Shown here: positions 26,590 to 34,640 of the stretch, piece by piece
Position numbering within the stretch: position 1 is the stretch's first letter
Layout of the letters: each line of letters begins with the position of its first letter
NCBI RefSeq assembly: GCF_009687865.1
Contig: NZ_BLAE01000018.1
Location: forward strand, 37,248-101,247
Direction of reading: 5' to 3'
Source of the DNA: Acrocarpospora macrocephala
GTDB lineage: Bacteria > Actinomycetota > Actinomycetes > Streptosporangiales > Streptosporangiaceae
DNA: 64,000 nt
The notes under the pieces: generated by a model
Database searches by the model: none
What the model saw: the letters and a program-made list of their open reading frames with translations, nothing else
Told to the model about the DNA's origin: nothing
Made by a program: the position numbers and the translations under genes

Positions 26590-27879
26590 ATGCAGTCCGA
26601 CATCGACGCCCAGTTGAACAATTTCTTTGAAGACGCCCCCTCCCGGGAATTCGACGTGGTGCTCCGCGGCTATGACCGGCACCAGGTCCACGACCACCTG
26701 AAGACGCTGGACACAGACCTGCGTCAGGCCCGGGAGCAGGTCACCGCCCTTCAGCGTGACCTTTCCGACTCCCAGCGCCAGCTGCAGGAGCAGGAGCGCC
26801 CGACCTATTCCGGGCTGGGCGCCCGCATTGAGCAACTGCTGCGTCTGGCGGAGGAGCAGGCCACCGAGCTGGTCCAGGCCGCCCGGTCGGAAGCCAACGA
26901 GATCAAGGCCGCCGCCAAGGTGGACGCCGCCGACGTCCGCGCCGCCGCCGAGAACGAGGCCGCCGAGAAGCGCGCGCTCGCCACCCGCGAGGCCGACGAG
27001 ATGCGCACCACCGCCGAGCGGGACGCGGAGGAGATCCGCTCCACCGCCAAGCGCGAGTCGGACGAACTGACCAACACCACCGAGCGTGAGGTCGCCAAGC
27101 TCCGCGCCACCGCCGACCACGAGGTCGCCGAGAAGCGCGCCGACGCCGAGCGTGAGATCGCCAAGCTGCGCACCACCACCGAGCGTGAGGTCGCCCAGCT
27201 GCGCGCGTCCACCAAGCGCGAGCGCGACGAGGTGCTGACCACCGCCAAGCGCCAGGCCGACGAGATGCGCGCCCAGGCCCAGCGGGTCCTGGAGGAGTCC
27301 GAGGCCAAGCGCGCCCAGGACGAGGCCGAGTTCGAGATCCAGCTGGCCGCCCGCCGCGAGGAGTCCGAGCGCCAGGAGTCCGAGCGTCACGCCACCGCGC
27401 AGGCCAACACGCAGAAGCTGGTCGCCGAGGCCGAGCAGCGCGCCGCCACCGCGGAACAGCGCGCCACCAAGGCCACCCAGCAGGCCGACCAGACCCGCCG
27501 CGAGGCCGACACCCACGCCAAGCAGCTCCTGGCCAATGCCCGCAAGAACGCCGACCAGCTGGTCGCCGAATCCAAGTCCAGCGCTGAGTCGATAGTGAGT
27601 GACGCCAAGGCCGAGGCCGAGCGCACCCGCTCCAACATGCAGCGCCAGGTCGACGAACTGACTCGCCAGCGGGACAGCATCACCAGCCACCTGGCCCAGC
27701 TCCGCCAGCTCCTCGGCGGCGCCGCCCTGCCCGGCATGGACCCCGAGCCCGCCCCCGTGGTGGCCGCTCCCATCAAGCCGGCCTTGTCCGCCGCGCCCAG
27801 CGTCAACGACAAGCCCACCCCGAAGCCCGCTCCGCCCGCCCCCAAGGCGGACGACGACGCCGAATGGTGGCAGGAGTAG
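26590..27879 (+). CDS. filP: FilP-like coiled-coil cytoskeletal protein
   Basis: A 429-residue coiled-coil protein. The N-terminus has the DivIVA-like EFDVVLRGYDRHQVHDHL segment (about 19-36) shared with Streptomyces FilP and Scy, followed by YSGLGARIEQLLRLAEE and a long rod up to about 390, where about 11-residue units recur (RATADHEVAEK, RADAEREIAKL, RTTTEREVAQL, RASTKRERDEV). The tail (about 385-429) is Pro/Ala-rich. FilP forms intermediate-filament-like structures for polar growth in filamentous actinomycetes. The ATG at 26590 is preferred; upstream codons are unconserved. Confidence 0.85.
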   Translation: MQSDIDAQLNNFFEDAPSREFDVVLRGYDRHQVHDHLKTLDTDLRQAREQVTALQRDLSDSQRQLQEQERPTYSGLGARIEQLLRLAEEQATELVQAARSEANEIKAAAKVDAADVRAAAENEAAEKRALATREADEMRTTAERDAEEIRSTAKRESDELTNTTEREVAKLRATADHEVAEKRADAEREIAKLRTTTEREVAQLRASTKRERDEVLTTAKRQADEMRAQAQRVLEESEAKRAQDEAEFEIQLAARREESERQESERHATAQANTQKLVAEAEQRAATAEQRATKATQQADQTRREADTHAKQLLANARKNADQLVAESKSSAESIVSDAKAEAERTRSNMQRQVDELTRQRDSITSHLAQLRQLLGGAALPGMDPEPAPVVAAPIKPALSAAPSVNDKPTPKPAPPAPKADDDAEWWQE

Positions 27880-27918
27880 GACTCACTTTCCTCGGGGCGA
27901 CGGCTACACACACTGATA

Positions 27919-27952
27919 AAAGCCCGGCGAAACTTCCGTTTCGCCGGGCTTT
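27919..27952 (+). terminator. Terminator after filP
   Basis: A 15-bp stem (27919-27933 with 27938-27952) with loop TTCC, followed by T-rich sequence, 40 nt past the filP stop. Confidence 0.8.
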
Positions 27953-28030
27953 GTCACGTTCCGTTTCTGTTGCGGCGGCTCGGGGGTGTTTGTAGCCGCT
28001 TCTCACACGGCAGAGCACTGACAAGCATCA

Positions 28031-28059
28031 AGCCTGGTGATCGTGGTGATCACCAGGCT
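28031..28059 (-). terminator. Hairpin after the small secreted protein gene
   Basis: AGCCTGGTGATC (28031-28042) pairs with GATCACCAGGCT (28048-28059), a perfect 12-bp stem with a 5-nt loop, 12 nt beyond the minus-strand stop at 28072. Confidence 0.7.
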
Positions 28060-28071
28060 CGACAGACGGCT

Positions 28072-28281
28072 TCAGAAAGCCGGACACTTGTCTCCGACGG
28101 GTACGCCATTGGGATACGTCTCCGGCTCGGGCATGTCCAGGTCCTTAATCCTGTGGTCGCACCAGTTGGGGTCGGGGTTGGCCACCACGGCATTGGCCAC
28201 CGAGGTCTGCGCCAGCACCATGACGCCACTCGCGGCGATCGAGAAACCTATTGCCAGAACCATCTTGCCCAGAAATTTCAT
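28072..28281 (-). CDS. Small secreted protein of unknown function
   Basis: A 69-residue protein with a clear signal peptide (MKFLGKMVLAIGFSIAASG, cleavage after SVANA at about 31). The mature part is about 38 residues with two cysteines (C41 in NWCDHR and C66 in DKCPAF) that could form one disulfide. A GGGGTGAG-like site precedes the ATG and TACTGT (minus strand, 28312-28317) may be the -10. It looks like a secreted peptide; no family is recognised. It has its own terminator hairpin. Confidence 0.6.
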   Translation of the reverse strand: MKFLGKMVLAIGFSIAASGVMVLAQTSVANAVVANPDPNWCDHRIKDLDMPEPETYPNGVPVGDKCPAF

Positions 28282-28658
28282 GCGCTGCTCACCCCTAGCA
28301 GGGACTTCTTTACAGTAGGTCCCGCCGAGCGTAAGTTAGCGTCACGACCTCTCGACAGATCAGCGCAAGTAACCCACTAACGGACGATGACCTGCAGATT
28401 CACTAAATAGACGCCGGTACTAACCTCTGAGCGGTTGAATCCGGTCCGCAAAGGATGGGCATGCCCTTGTGTGCACTGTCTCTGGCGGCGCCTACGGCTC
28501 CCGCGCATCATCCGTGACCTACGGGAGAATAGCTCGGAGGACACCGTGGCGGCGCGGATGGCCGAGCTCGGATCGACCGCCCGGGTGCGTCCCAAGCCAC
28601 GTTTCGCTGACCTGCCGGAGTCGGTGGGCGGCGGCGACCGCTGCCATATGCTGAGGGC
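28282..28658. other. Non-coding gap between two divergent small genes
   Basis: A 377-bp stretch with no convincing gene. It holds the promoter for the secreted protein on the left (-10 candidate TACTGT on the minus strand) and the leaderless promoter of the Uma2 gene on the right. A frame at 28435-28662 is open on the plus strand but has no ribosome site or recognisable domain. Confidence 0.5.
28647..28652 (+). promoter_or_regulatory. Leaderless -10 element of the Uma2 gene
   Basis: TATGCT is followed by 6 nt and ATG (28659) without a ribosome site. Confidence 0.5.
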
Positions 28659-29231
28659 ATGACCGCCTTGCCCGACTGGATGGTGCTGTCGCCCGAAGGG
28701 CTCAGTGCCGAGGCCTACGAAGGGCTGCCCGAGGACATCTCCAGGCGCATTGAGATCGTGGACGGAGCCATCGTCGTGAACGCCGCCCCCCGCCGCGCGC
28801 ACCAGATCCTCGCCCGCCGCCTGGCAAACGCAATCGAGTACGTCTGCGGCGATCACCTGGCTGTCTCCACCGACATCGACTTGAGACTTCGTGACATCCC
28901 GCTGCTCAACCGGCGTCCTGATATCGCCGTCTACGATGCGTCCCTCCCCGACGAGGAGATTCTGCGCCCTGGACACTGCTTGATGGTCGTCGAGGTCATG
29001 TCGCCCGCGTCGGTCACTGCGGATCAGAAGGACAAGCCTGCGGAGTACGCCGCTGCGGGGATCAAGCACTATTGGCGAGTCGAACTTGACGATCATGATC
29101 ACGGACCAGCGGTGTTCCGCTATCGGCTGGACCCCACCACCGGCCTCTACGCTTCTGCCGGCGTGGATACCGACAAACTCAAGGTGTCAGATCCGCTACC
29201 CCTAGAAGTCGACCTCATCGAACTGATCTGA
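28659..29231 (+). CDS. Uma2-family (DUF820) putative endonuclease
   Basis: A 190-residue PD-(D/E)XK-fold protein of the Uma2/DUF820 group, abundant in actinobacteria and cyanobacteria. The likely metal residues are the aspartate in RRPDIAVYD (about 84-92) and the glutamate in LMVVEVMSP (about 107-115), with K in DQKDKPAEY as the X-K lysine. Family members are thought to be nucleases with unknown targets, often in mobile or defence-rich regions. It lies in the accessory stretch between filP and nucS, consistent with that. Confidence 0.78.
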   Translation: MTALPDWMVLSPEGLSAEAYEGLPEDISRRIEIVDGAIVVNAAPRRAHQILARRLANAIEYVCGDHLAVSTDIDLRLRDIPLLNRRPDIAVYDASLPDEEILRPGHCLMVVEVMSPASVTADQKDKPAEYAAAGIKHYWRVELDDHDHGPAVFRYRLDPTTGLYASAGVDTDKLKVSDPLPLEVDLIELI

Positions 29232-29371
29232 CCCGCCCGTCCTCACTTGTGGCTCCGTAAGAGTCGAGCACTCCCAGAGATGTCTCCCCGAGCGACCATC
29301 AGACATTCAATCCGTCAACTGAGCGCAGACAGCCAGGATGACGTTAAGAGGTGGGCACCTCTGGAGAACGG

Positions 29372-30322
29372 CTAGATCCAGCCCTTTCGGGCGGCCTGTA
29401 CGCCTGCCTGGAAGCGGCCCGTGGCGCCGAGGCGGTCGAAGAGGGAGGCGATGCGGCGGCGGAGGGTGCGTTCGGAGATGCCTAGTTGGCGGAGGATGGA
29501 TTCGTCTTTCATGCCGACGGCCAGGAGTTCGAGGATTTGCTGGTCCACGCCGTCGCCGGGGGCTGCGGCGGAGGCGCCCCAGACGGGGGACGATTCTCGC
29601 CAGAGGGTTTCGAAGAGGGCGACGAGGGCGTTGGTGAGGGCGCTGCGGCCTACCACGATCGAGGTGAAGCGGGCGCCTTCCTCGTGGTCGGTGAGGGGGA
29701 GGAGGGCGGTGCGGCCGTCTACCAGGATCAGCTTGATCGGGACTCGGGAGCGAACTCGGGCCTGTTCCCCTAAGCCGGTCATGCGGCGGATCTCGTCGAG
29801 TTTCTGGGGGAGGTCCAGGACGATCGACGAGTAGATGGCGCGGCAGCGTACGCCACGGGCCAAGGCCGCCTCCTCGGCGCCCAGGGACGTGCCCGTCGCG
29901 GCGTACGGCGGGGCGTCCAGGGCGAGCACCTCGCGGGTCGCTCCGGCGAGCAGTTCCTCGACCCGGCGTCCGGCCGCCGCAGATCCCTCGACGACTTCGA
30001 TCACACGGCCGGGGTCAGCACGGAGCAAACCCTCCTGGAAGTCGGTGGCGAGTTCCTCGGCCGTCATCGCAAGACGGTCCAACTCGGCCCGGCGGCGCCG
30101 TATGGCTGAAGACAAGGCGATTCTCGGGTCCGCCGGACGGTATCCGTAGGGTCCGGCTGATTCAAGCAGGCCGAACTCCTGGAGCCGGTCCAGAGCGGCC
30201 CGAACTTCATCGTGTGAGGAGTCCAGCCGCCGGGTTGACTCCTCGGGGGAAATCTTGGGATCGCGCAGCAGAAGGCGGTACAGCCGCTCCTCCAGTCCGG
30301 ACAAGCCGATCGCTTCCCACAT
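29372..30322 (-). CDS. TrmB/LuxR-type transcriptional regulator
   Basis: A 316-residue regulator. The N-terminal part (about 1-65) is a TrmB-like winged helix, EERLYRLLLRDPKISPEEST followed by ESAGPYGYRPADP. The middle (about 95-250) is a PLD-like sensor seen in many actinomycete regulators. The C-terminus (about 255-316) is a LuxR-type HTH (SILRQLGISERTLRRRIASL). The start at 30322 has an AAGG site about 7 nt upstream; the longer frame would add nine residues. A fragment of a paralogue lies 200 bp away on the opposite strand. Ligand unknown. Confidence 0.78.
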   Translation of the reverse strand: MWEAIGLSGLEERLYRLLLRDPKISPEESTRRLDSSHDEVRAALDRLQEFGLLESAGPYGYRPADPRIALSSAIRRRRAELDRLAMTAEELATDFQEGLLRADPGRVIEVVEGSAAAGRRVEELLAGATREVLALDAPPYAATGTSLGAEEAALARGVRCRAIYSSIVLDLPQKLDEIRRMTGLGEQARVRSRVPIKLILVDGRTALLPLTDHEEGARFTSIVVGRSALTNALVALFETLWRESSPVWGASAAAPGDGVDQQILELLAVGMKDESILRQLGISERTLRRRIASLFDRLGATGRFQAGVQAARKGWI

Positions 30323-30522
30323 ACCTCTACCTTGGCAGATTCCGGCCACTGACCGGTACCGGCCAGCCCAATCGGTACATCACACGCCAGATCCACGTCA
30401 TCGTTGAGATGTCTTTCAAGGCAACACCTTGAGGGAGGAAGACCTACGGCCGGCGTTGAGGGAGGCGCCGGCCGTTGTCTGTCGTACGGCCGATCCTCCG
30501 GTTCGGCGAGCTCAGCCGCTCT

Positions 30523-30621
30523 TTAGCCTTGGCCCGCGGCGTACGCTGCCGCGTCATCTATTTGTCGATCGTCTTGGACTTCCCCCAGAAACTCGACGAG
30601 ATCCGCCGCATGACCGGCCTG
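30523..30621 (+). pseudogene. Fragment of a paralogue of the TrmB/LuxR regulator
   Basis: Translated on the plus strand, this stretch matches residues 153-184 of the adjacent regulator: LALARGVRCRVIY here against EAALARGVRCRAIY, and the same DFPQKLDEIRRMTGL against DLPQKLDEIRRMTGL. The match then stops abruptly at the point where the dispersed repeat (copy 3) begins. No start codon, upstream domain or HTH remains. This is a decayed duplicate, truncated on both sides. Confidence 0.75.
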
Positions 30622-30665
30622 CGTGCCTTCCCTCGTCTCTCCGGTCACTTCGCTCCTTCCGGAGG
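30618..30665 (-). repeat. Dispersed structured repeat, partial copy 3
   Basis: On the minus strand, positions 30653-30627 read GCGAAGTGACCGGAGAGACG then AGGGAAG, matching the core of copies 1 and 2 (GCGAAGCGGCCGGAGAGACG, AGGGAAG) with two differences. The outer arms of the full element are not present. It directly abuts the regulator fragment and overlaps the 3' end of the small membrane protein gene. Confidence 0.65.
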
Positions 30666-30893
30666 GACCCGAATGCTGGGTTTGGATCCCTTATCAGACG
30701 CGATCTTCGGTTGACCTGGTTGAAGGAGTCGAAGGATGGCGAGGGCGCGCCGTCCGCGAGCGTCGTTCCGGGAGAAGAGGGCGACCAGTCCGGCGAGCAA
30801 CCGAAGCAGGGCATCCGGGCCGCGGCGGAGCACGACGATCACCACGAGGACGGAGGTGGGGATGGCTGCCAGGATGGCCGCGATGCCGGACAT
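30645..30893 (-). CDS. Small membrane protein
   Basis: An 82-residue protein with an N-terminal hydrophobic segment (SGIAAILAAIPTSVLVVIVVL, about 2-22) and a possible second at about 29-41, then a basic cytoplasmic tail. GGAG lies 9 nt before the ATG at 30893, so it is probably translated. The last residues (about 68-82) are encoded by the dispersed repeat core and flanking sequence, and the stop codon lies inside that core (30645-30647), so insertion of the repeat may have replaced the original C-terminus. Similar short proteins are common in actinomycetes; function unknown. Confidence 0.5.
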   Translation of the reverse strand: MSGIAAILAAIPTSVLVVIVVLRRGPDALLRLLAGLVALFSRNDARGRRALAILRLLQPGQPKIASDKGSKPSIRVPPEGAK

Positions 30894-31268
30894 AGCGATG
30901 TTCTCCTACGGCTTGAGAAACATCGCTGTGCGCCATCCAGGAGGTACGGTGACGTCGGCGCGAACGCAACCGTATCCCTGGACAAACGCGCGGCGGAACC
31001 TGTTCTCTCCATCATGCAAGGTGATCCCAAACCCTCAAAGCAAGGTGAGCTGAATCTCACTGCCTGGTGTGACCCGGTTGCCTCTGGCTTTACCACGGAG
31101 AGCTGTGGCCCCCGCCATTGGGGCTTCTCCCACATATTTTCGTCTCTGGCTGGGCATGGAATTGAGGCTCACCGAGCCGTTCGGGGCCAATTGGCTCTGG
31201 TTGAGGGCTATCGAACGAGTGAACGGACGTCGGAATTGTTCCGTTGACCTGGGGTAGCCGGAAGGGGC
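30894..31268. other. Gap with no recognised gene
   Basis: A 375-bp stretch in which frames are open on both strands, but none has a ribosome site with a recognisable domain. It probably contains decayed coding material. Near its right end lie the -35/-10 elements of the downstream hydrolase. Confidence 0.5.
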
Positions 31269-31274
31269 TACCGT
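31244..31274 (+). promoter_or_regulatory. Leaderless promoter of the alpha/beta hydrolase
   Basis: TTGACC (31244-31249) and TACCGT (31269-31274) are separated by 19 nt, and the ATG follows 6 nt after the -10. The -35 match and spacer are reasonable, and no ribosome site is present. Confidence 0.5.
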
Positions 31275-31280
31275 GGGTGG

Positions 31281-32039
31281 ATGCGATTGTCTTTTCGTGA
31301 GGCCGGTCAGGGCATTCCGGTGGTGCTCCTCCATGCTTTTCCGTTTTCGTCGGCTATGTGGCTGGGGCAGCGGGAGGGACTGGCGAGCCGGTGCCGGGTG
31401 ATCACTCCGGATATGCGAGGGTTCGGTGGGTCGCAGCTCGGGGATGACGATCCGTCCATGGATGTGATGGCCGATGACGTGGCCGAGCTGCTTGATGGTG
31501 AAGGGATCGAGCGTGCTGTTATAGGTGGTCAGTCCATGGGTGGGTATGTGACCATGGCTTTCTGCCGCCGTCATCCGGACCGCGTACAGGCGGTCGTTCT
31601 GGCCGATACCAAGGCGGCACCGGACACGCTTGAAGCCGCCGCCAACCGCGAACGAGCCGCCCAACGTGTGCTGTCCGGGGGTGACCTCACCGACACGATC
31701 CCCAGTCTGGTGGGACCCACGACGCTGACCGATCGGGCCATGGTTCTCGGCCGTGTCCGTGGTCTGGTGCAGTCGGCGCCGCCCGCCGCCGTCGCTTGGG
31801 CACTCCGAGCCATGGCCATCAGACCGGACTCCTTCGACACTCTCCGCGCTCTGAAGATCCCGGCCCTGATCCTGGTAGGCGAAGAAGACGAGTTGACCCC
31901 ACTCACCGAGGCCAAGGCCATGACGGAAGCCGCTCCTGACGCTCATCTCGAAGTCCTGCCGAATGCCGGTCATCTGTCGGCGATAGAAACCCCTGAGGCC
32001 TTCAACAAAGCGGTAGCGGCGTTCCTCGCGAAACTGTGA
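31281..32039 (+). CDS. Alpha/beta hydrolase
   Basis: A 252-residue alpha/beta hydrolase. The oxyanion region is LLHAFPFSSAMW (about 16-27), the nucleophile S85 is in GGQSMGGY, the acid is in VGEEDELTP, and the base is in NAGHLSAIE near the C-terminus. The closest type is the epoxide-hydrolase/haloperoxidase-like group. Substrate unknown. It lies alone in the accessory region with a convincing own promoter, followed by an unknown 154-residue gene after 30 bp. Confidence 0.82.
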   Translation: MRLSFREAGQGIPVVLLHAFPFSSAMWLGQREGLASRCRVITPDMRGFGGSQLGDDDPSMDVMADDVAELLDGEGIERAVIGGQSMGGYVTMAFCRRHPDRVQAVVLADTKAAPDTLEAAANRERAAQRVLSGGDLTDTIPSLVGPTTLTDRAMVLGRVRGLVQSAPPAAVAWALRAMAIRPDSFDTLRALKIPALILVGEEDELTPLTEAKAMTEAAPDAHLEVLPNAGHLSAIETPEAFNKAVAAFLAKL

Positions 32040-32069
32040 CCCATTCTCGTGCCGATACAGGAAAGAAGT

Positions 32070-32534
32070 ATGGACCCAGCCATGCCAGGGACGGCCACGC
32101 CTTTCGAAAACATGTGTCATAATGCCAGCGCGGCGCTGTCGTCGTGTGTGGGCTATCTCGTTCATCGGATGTCGTTTGACATCGTAAATGACCGCGATGC
32201 ACTGGAGATCAGCCTCAGACGAGGCCCGGAGTGGCCAGATATCACCATCTCGTTGGAGGGCCTGTATCACTTGTCGGTCAGCAAGCTTCCCGAGTCCTCG
32301 GTCTGCTTCGTCGACGAGATCTTAGTGCGCCACCTTCCAGAATTACCGCACCCGTGGCCTGACGGGCCCACCAGCGTCCGACGATTCCCTGGACAAACCG
32401 AACTGGTCTGGCTGCGAGTGGTAGGCCCGATGGAGATCGAAGTCGTCGCGTCGATCCTGACGGTCCTTACCGCGATGAGCGACGAGCTGGCCGCTACTGC
32501 TCCCGACGGTGTGAGGACCGAACACGAGGATTGA
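32070..32534 (+). CDS. Hypothetical protein
   Basis: A 154-residue protein with no signal peptide or membrane helix and no domain that I can name. Acidic and mixed alpha/beta in composition, it has segments such as RRGPEWPDITISLEGLYHLS and EIEVVASILTVLTAMSDEL. The ATG at 32070 follows AGGAAAGAAG, so a short-spaced ribosome site decides it over the GTG at 32049. It may be cotranscribed with the preceding hydrolase. Confidence 0.5.
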   Translation: MDPAMPGTATPFENMCHNASAALSSCVGYLVHRMSFDIVNDRDALEISLRRGPEWPDITISLEGLYHLSVSKLPESSVCFVDEILVRHLPELPHPWPDGPTSVRRFPGQTELVWLRVVGPMEIEVVASILTVLTAMSDELAATAPDGVRTEHED

Positions 32535-32593
32535 AGCCCCTCCTGCGGTATGGGCGAGCATTCTCATCGAGTGGGTCTGTTGTCATGAGAAGC

Positions 32594-32599
32594 TATCGT
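32594..32599 (+). promoter_or_regulatory. Leaderless -10 element of the HAD gene
   Basis: TATCGT is followed by 6 nt and GTG (32606), with no ribosome site; this decides the start over the in-frame ATG at 32585. Confidence 0.45.
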
Positions 32600-32605
32600 G
32601 CCGCC

Positions 32606-33157
32606 GTGACCGGCTCTGCGCAGCGTCCGCTGCTCTTCCTCGATGTCGATGGACCACTTATTCCGTTCGGCGCCGCACCGCAGCAGTATCCGGACGGATA
32701 CTCGACTTATCGAACGAGCAGCGAACCACGAAAGGCTGACTCGAATCCGCTTCTGGCCAGGATTGATCCCGCGCACGGGCCCCGGTTGGTGGCGCTGCCG
32801 TGCGATCTGGTCTGGGCCACGGCATGGATGGACGACGCGAATGAGTGCATTGCGCCGCGGATCGGGCTGCCGCGGTTGCCGGTGGTGACGTGGCCGGAGC
32901 CGTCCGAGGTTGATGAACAGGACGAGCGGGATGGGATGCACTGGAAGACTCGGGCGCTCGTCGACTGGGCGGCAGGGCGTCCGTTTGCCTGGGTTGACGA
33001 TGAGGTCACTGACATAGATCGAGCCTGGGTGTCCGTGCACCACCGGGGGCAAGCCCTGCTCCATCGTGTCGACCCCGGTCGGGGTCTCGGCGACGCCGAC
33101 TACGCTGCTCTGGATGAGTGGTTTCGTGGTCACGGAACGCTGTCGTCGCATGGTTGA
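32606..33157 (+). CDS. HAD-like hydrolase
   Basis: A 183-residue haloacid-dehalogenase-type protein. Motif I is LLFLDVDGPL with D13 and D15, motif II may be the threonine in VWATAWMDDAN, and motif IV is the aspartate pair in FAWVDDEVTD. The family in actinomycetes (short, single-domain, HAD-like secreted-enzyme-style cap absent) has no assigned substrate. The start is the leaderless GTG at 32606. Confidence 0.7.
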   Translation: MTGSAQRPLLFLDVDGPLIPFGAAPQQYPDGYSTYRTSSEPRKADSNPLLARIDPAHGPRLVALPCDLVWATAWMDDANECIAPRIGLPRLPVVTWPEPSEVDEQDERDGMHWKTRALVDWAAGRPFAWVDDEVTDIDRAWVSVHHRGQALLHRVDPGRGLGDADYAALDEWFRGHGTLSSHG

Positions 33158-33277
33158 AACTGTTCGAGAGTCTGGGCAGCCGCGACACGTCGGGGATCCA
33201 TCGACAGACTCTCGCGGTCGCTGCGGGCCAGCCGACGTCTAGCTCCGACCGGCGTTCCCCGCTGTCGACAATTAGGG

Positions 33278-33300
33278 AAGTACGTATTAAAGTAGTGCTT
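33278..33300. promoter_or_regulatory. Candidate MarR operator
   Basis: AAGTAC and GTGCTT form imperfect inverted arms around an AT-rich centre (CGTATTAAAGTA) only 5 nt before the marR-like ATG. The AT-rich palindrome over a promoter is typical of MarR autoregulation, but the match is weak. Confidence 0.3.
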
Positions 33301-33304
33301 CATC

Positions 33305-33877
33305 ATGAAGGACGTACATAAATCATTCGAACGTGATCCCGATGGTTCCCTCTTCGACCCCCAGGCCAGGGCCGCTATGACCCGGTTCGCTGCGGGAGAT
33401 GACACCCTTGCCCTTGAGGCCGCTACTGCGGTCCGCACCGCCTTTCACGCCGTCGAGCGAATGCGTGCGCACGGGGCCGAGGGGCGTGGGCTGAGCTCGG
33501 GGGCGCTTGACGTCCTGATTCGCTTGAGCGCCGGAGCCGAAGATGGGCTCAGTATCGGTGAGCTGGCCCAGTCAGCGGGGGTGAGCTCCCGCAATGTGAC
33601 CGGGCTGGTCGACACGCTCGAACGTGACGGGCTGGTGCAGCGGGTTCCTGATCGGCGTGACCGGCGCTCGGTTCTGGCGCGGATCACGCCCGATGGGCAG
33701 GCGTGGATCGAAGCCTTTCGCCGGCCCACCCAGGCCGCCATGGCGGCGATCTTCCGGGGCTTCACGTCCGCCGAGCTGACCCAGTTTCGGCACCTGTGCC
33801 TGCTGCTCGCCGACAACCAGCACCGGGTCTCGGAGCACCTCAGGCAAGCCGATGGCGTGGAAGGCCCACAGCAGTAA
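33305..33877 (+). CDS. MarR-family regulator
   Basis: A 190-residue winged-helix regulator with a long N-terminal helix region (about 25-60), the recognition segment LAQSAGVSSRNVTGLVDTLERDG (about 87-109), and the wing RVPDRRDRRSVLARITPDG. Its layout matches MarR proteins that repress nearby genes. The SRPBCC gene 102 bp downstream is a candidate target. Ligand unknown. The ATG at 33305 lacks a strong ribosome site. Confidence 0.8.
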   Translation: MKDVHKSFERDPDGSLFDPQARAAMTRFAAGDDTLALEAATAVRTAFHAVERMRAHGAEGRGLSSGALDVLIRLSAGAEDGLSIGELAQSAGVSSRNVTGLVDTLERDGLVQRVPDRRDRRSVLARITPDGQAWIEAFRRPTQAAMAAIFRGFTSAELTQFRHLCLLLADNQHRVSEHLRQADGVEGPQQ

Positions 33878-33979
33878 AGCCGTCACCGCTTCCCGAACAG
33901 ACGACCTGTCAGTGCCGCAGGTCACCGCCCCCTGGACACGCGCGACGACATCGATGAAGCACTCGGACAGGAGATCGAA

Positions 33980-34393
33980 ATGGCTTCCATTCACACTGAA
34001 GTCGTGATTAATTCCCGGCCGGAGCAGGTGTGGGCGGCGATACGTGACGTGGGGGCGGTGCACTTACGCCTTCTGCCGGACCGCGTTGTCGACACCCGCC
34101 TGGAGGGCGATGTCAGGATTCTCGTTCTCCCCGATGGCAGAACCATTCGCGAGCTGATCGTCGATGTCGACGACACGGCTCGTCGTCTGGCCTATGCCGT
34201 GGTCGAAGGAGCACGACCGCCCATCACTCACCACCACGCTTCGTTCCAGGTCTTTCCCGAAGGTTCAGACCGCAGTCGGCTCGTGTGGATCACCGACCTG
34301 CTGCCGGATGCGCTGGCGACCGAAACCCGCGCTCGTGTCGAACGCGGAGCGCAGGACATGAAACGGACGCTGGAGGATGCCGCAATCGCTTAG
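33980..34393 (+). CDS. SRPBCC-superfamily protein
   Basis: A 137-residue Bet v1-like lipid-binding or cyclase fold: the N-terminal strand IHTEVVINSRPEQVWAAI and central strands RDVGAVHLRLLPDR through WITDLLPD. Such proteins bind hydrophobic small molecules or act as polyketide cyclases. AGGAG lies 6 nt before the ATG. It follows a MarR gene, and the pair may form a small regulated unit, which is inference. Confidence 0.7.
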   Translation: MASIHTEVVINSRPEQVWAAIRDVGAVHLRLLPDRVVDTRLEGDVRILVLPDGRTIRELIVDVDDTARRLAYAVVEGARPPITHHHASFQVFPEGSDRSRLVWITDLLPDALATETRARVERGAQDMKRTLEDAAIA

Positions 34394-34463
34394 CGCACCA
34401 ATCGGGAACGTCGCGGGGGCGTCGACGAGGGGTACACACCTGCCCTGTAGCCGTTCGATGTAA

Positions 34464-34611
34464 TCACGGGCGTACGGCGGCGGTGAAGGCGTCAAGGAGG
34501 TTGTCGGGTTTGTACGCCGTGGCGTTCGGGTTCCATGACGTTGGTCAGCAGGACGAAGCACGCGTCCAAGTCCGGATAAATCCAGTCCTGTCGAGACCGC
34601 CGATGGCCACC
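34464..34611 (-). pseudogene. Decayed serine hydrolase (beta-lactamase family) remnant
   Basis: On the minus strand, three frames together spell a plausible C-terminus of a class C beta-lactamase-type serine hydrolase: VAIGGLDRTG, then DLDACFVLLTNVM, then NATAYKPDNLLDAFTAAVRP followed by a stop. The joins need at least one frameshift (after LTNVM). The LLTN motif followed by a short C-terminal helix is the part I recognise; the rest is inferred. Nothing upstream is intact. Confidence 0.4.
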
Positions 34612-34640
34612 CGCTGTGCGCTCGCCCGATCCAAAGCGAA

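Noticed and set aside
27000-27300. Repetitive filP sequence considered as a CRISPR or tandem repeat array
   Set aside because: The repeats are irregular at the DNA level and encode a coiled coil in one long frame.
30429-31247. Long open frame through the regulator fragment and repeat
   Set aside because: It mixes a decayed fragment, a repeat and non-conserved sequence; no coherent protein.
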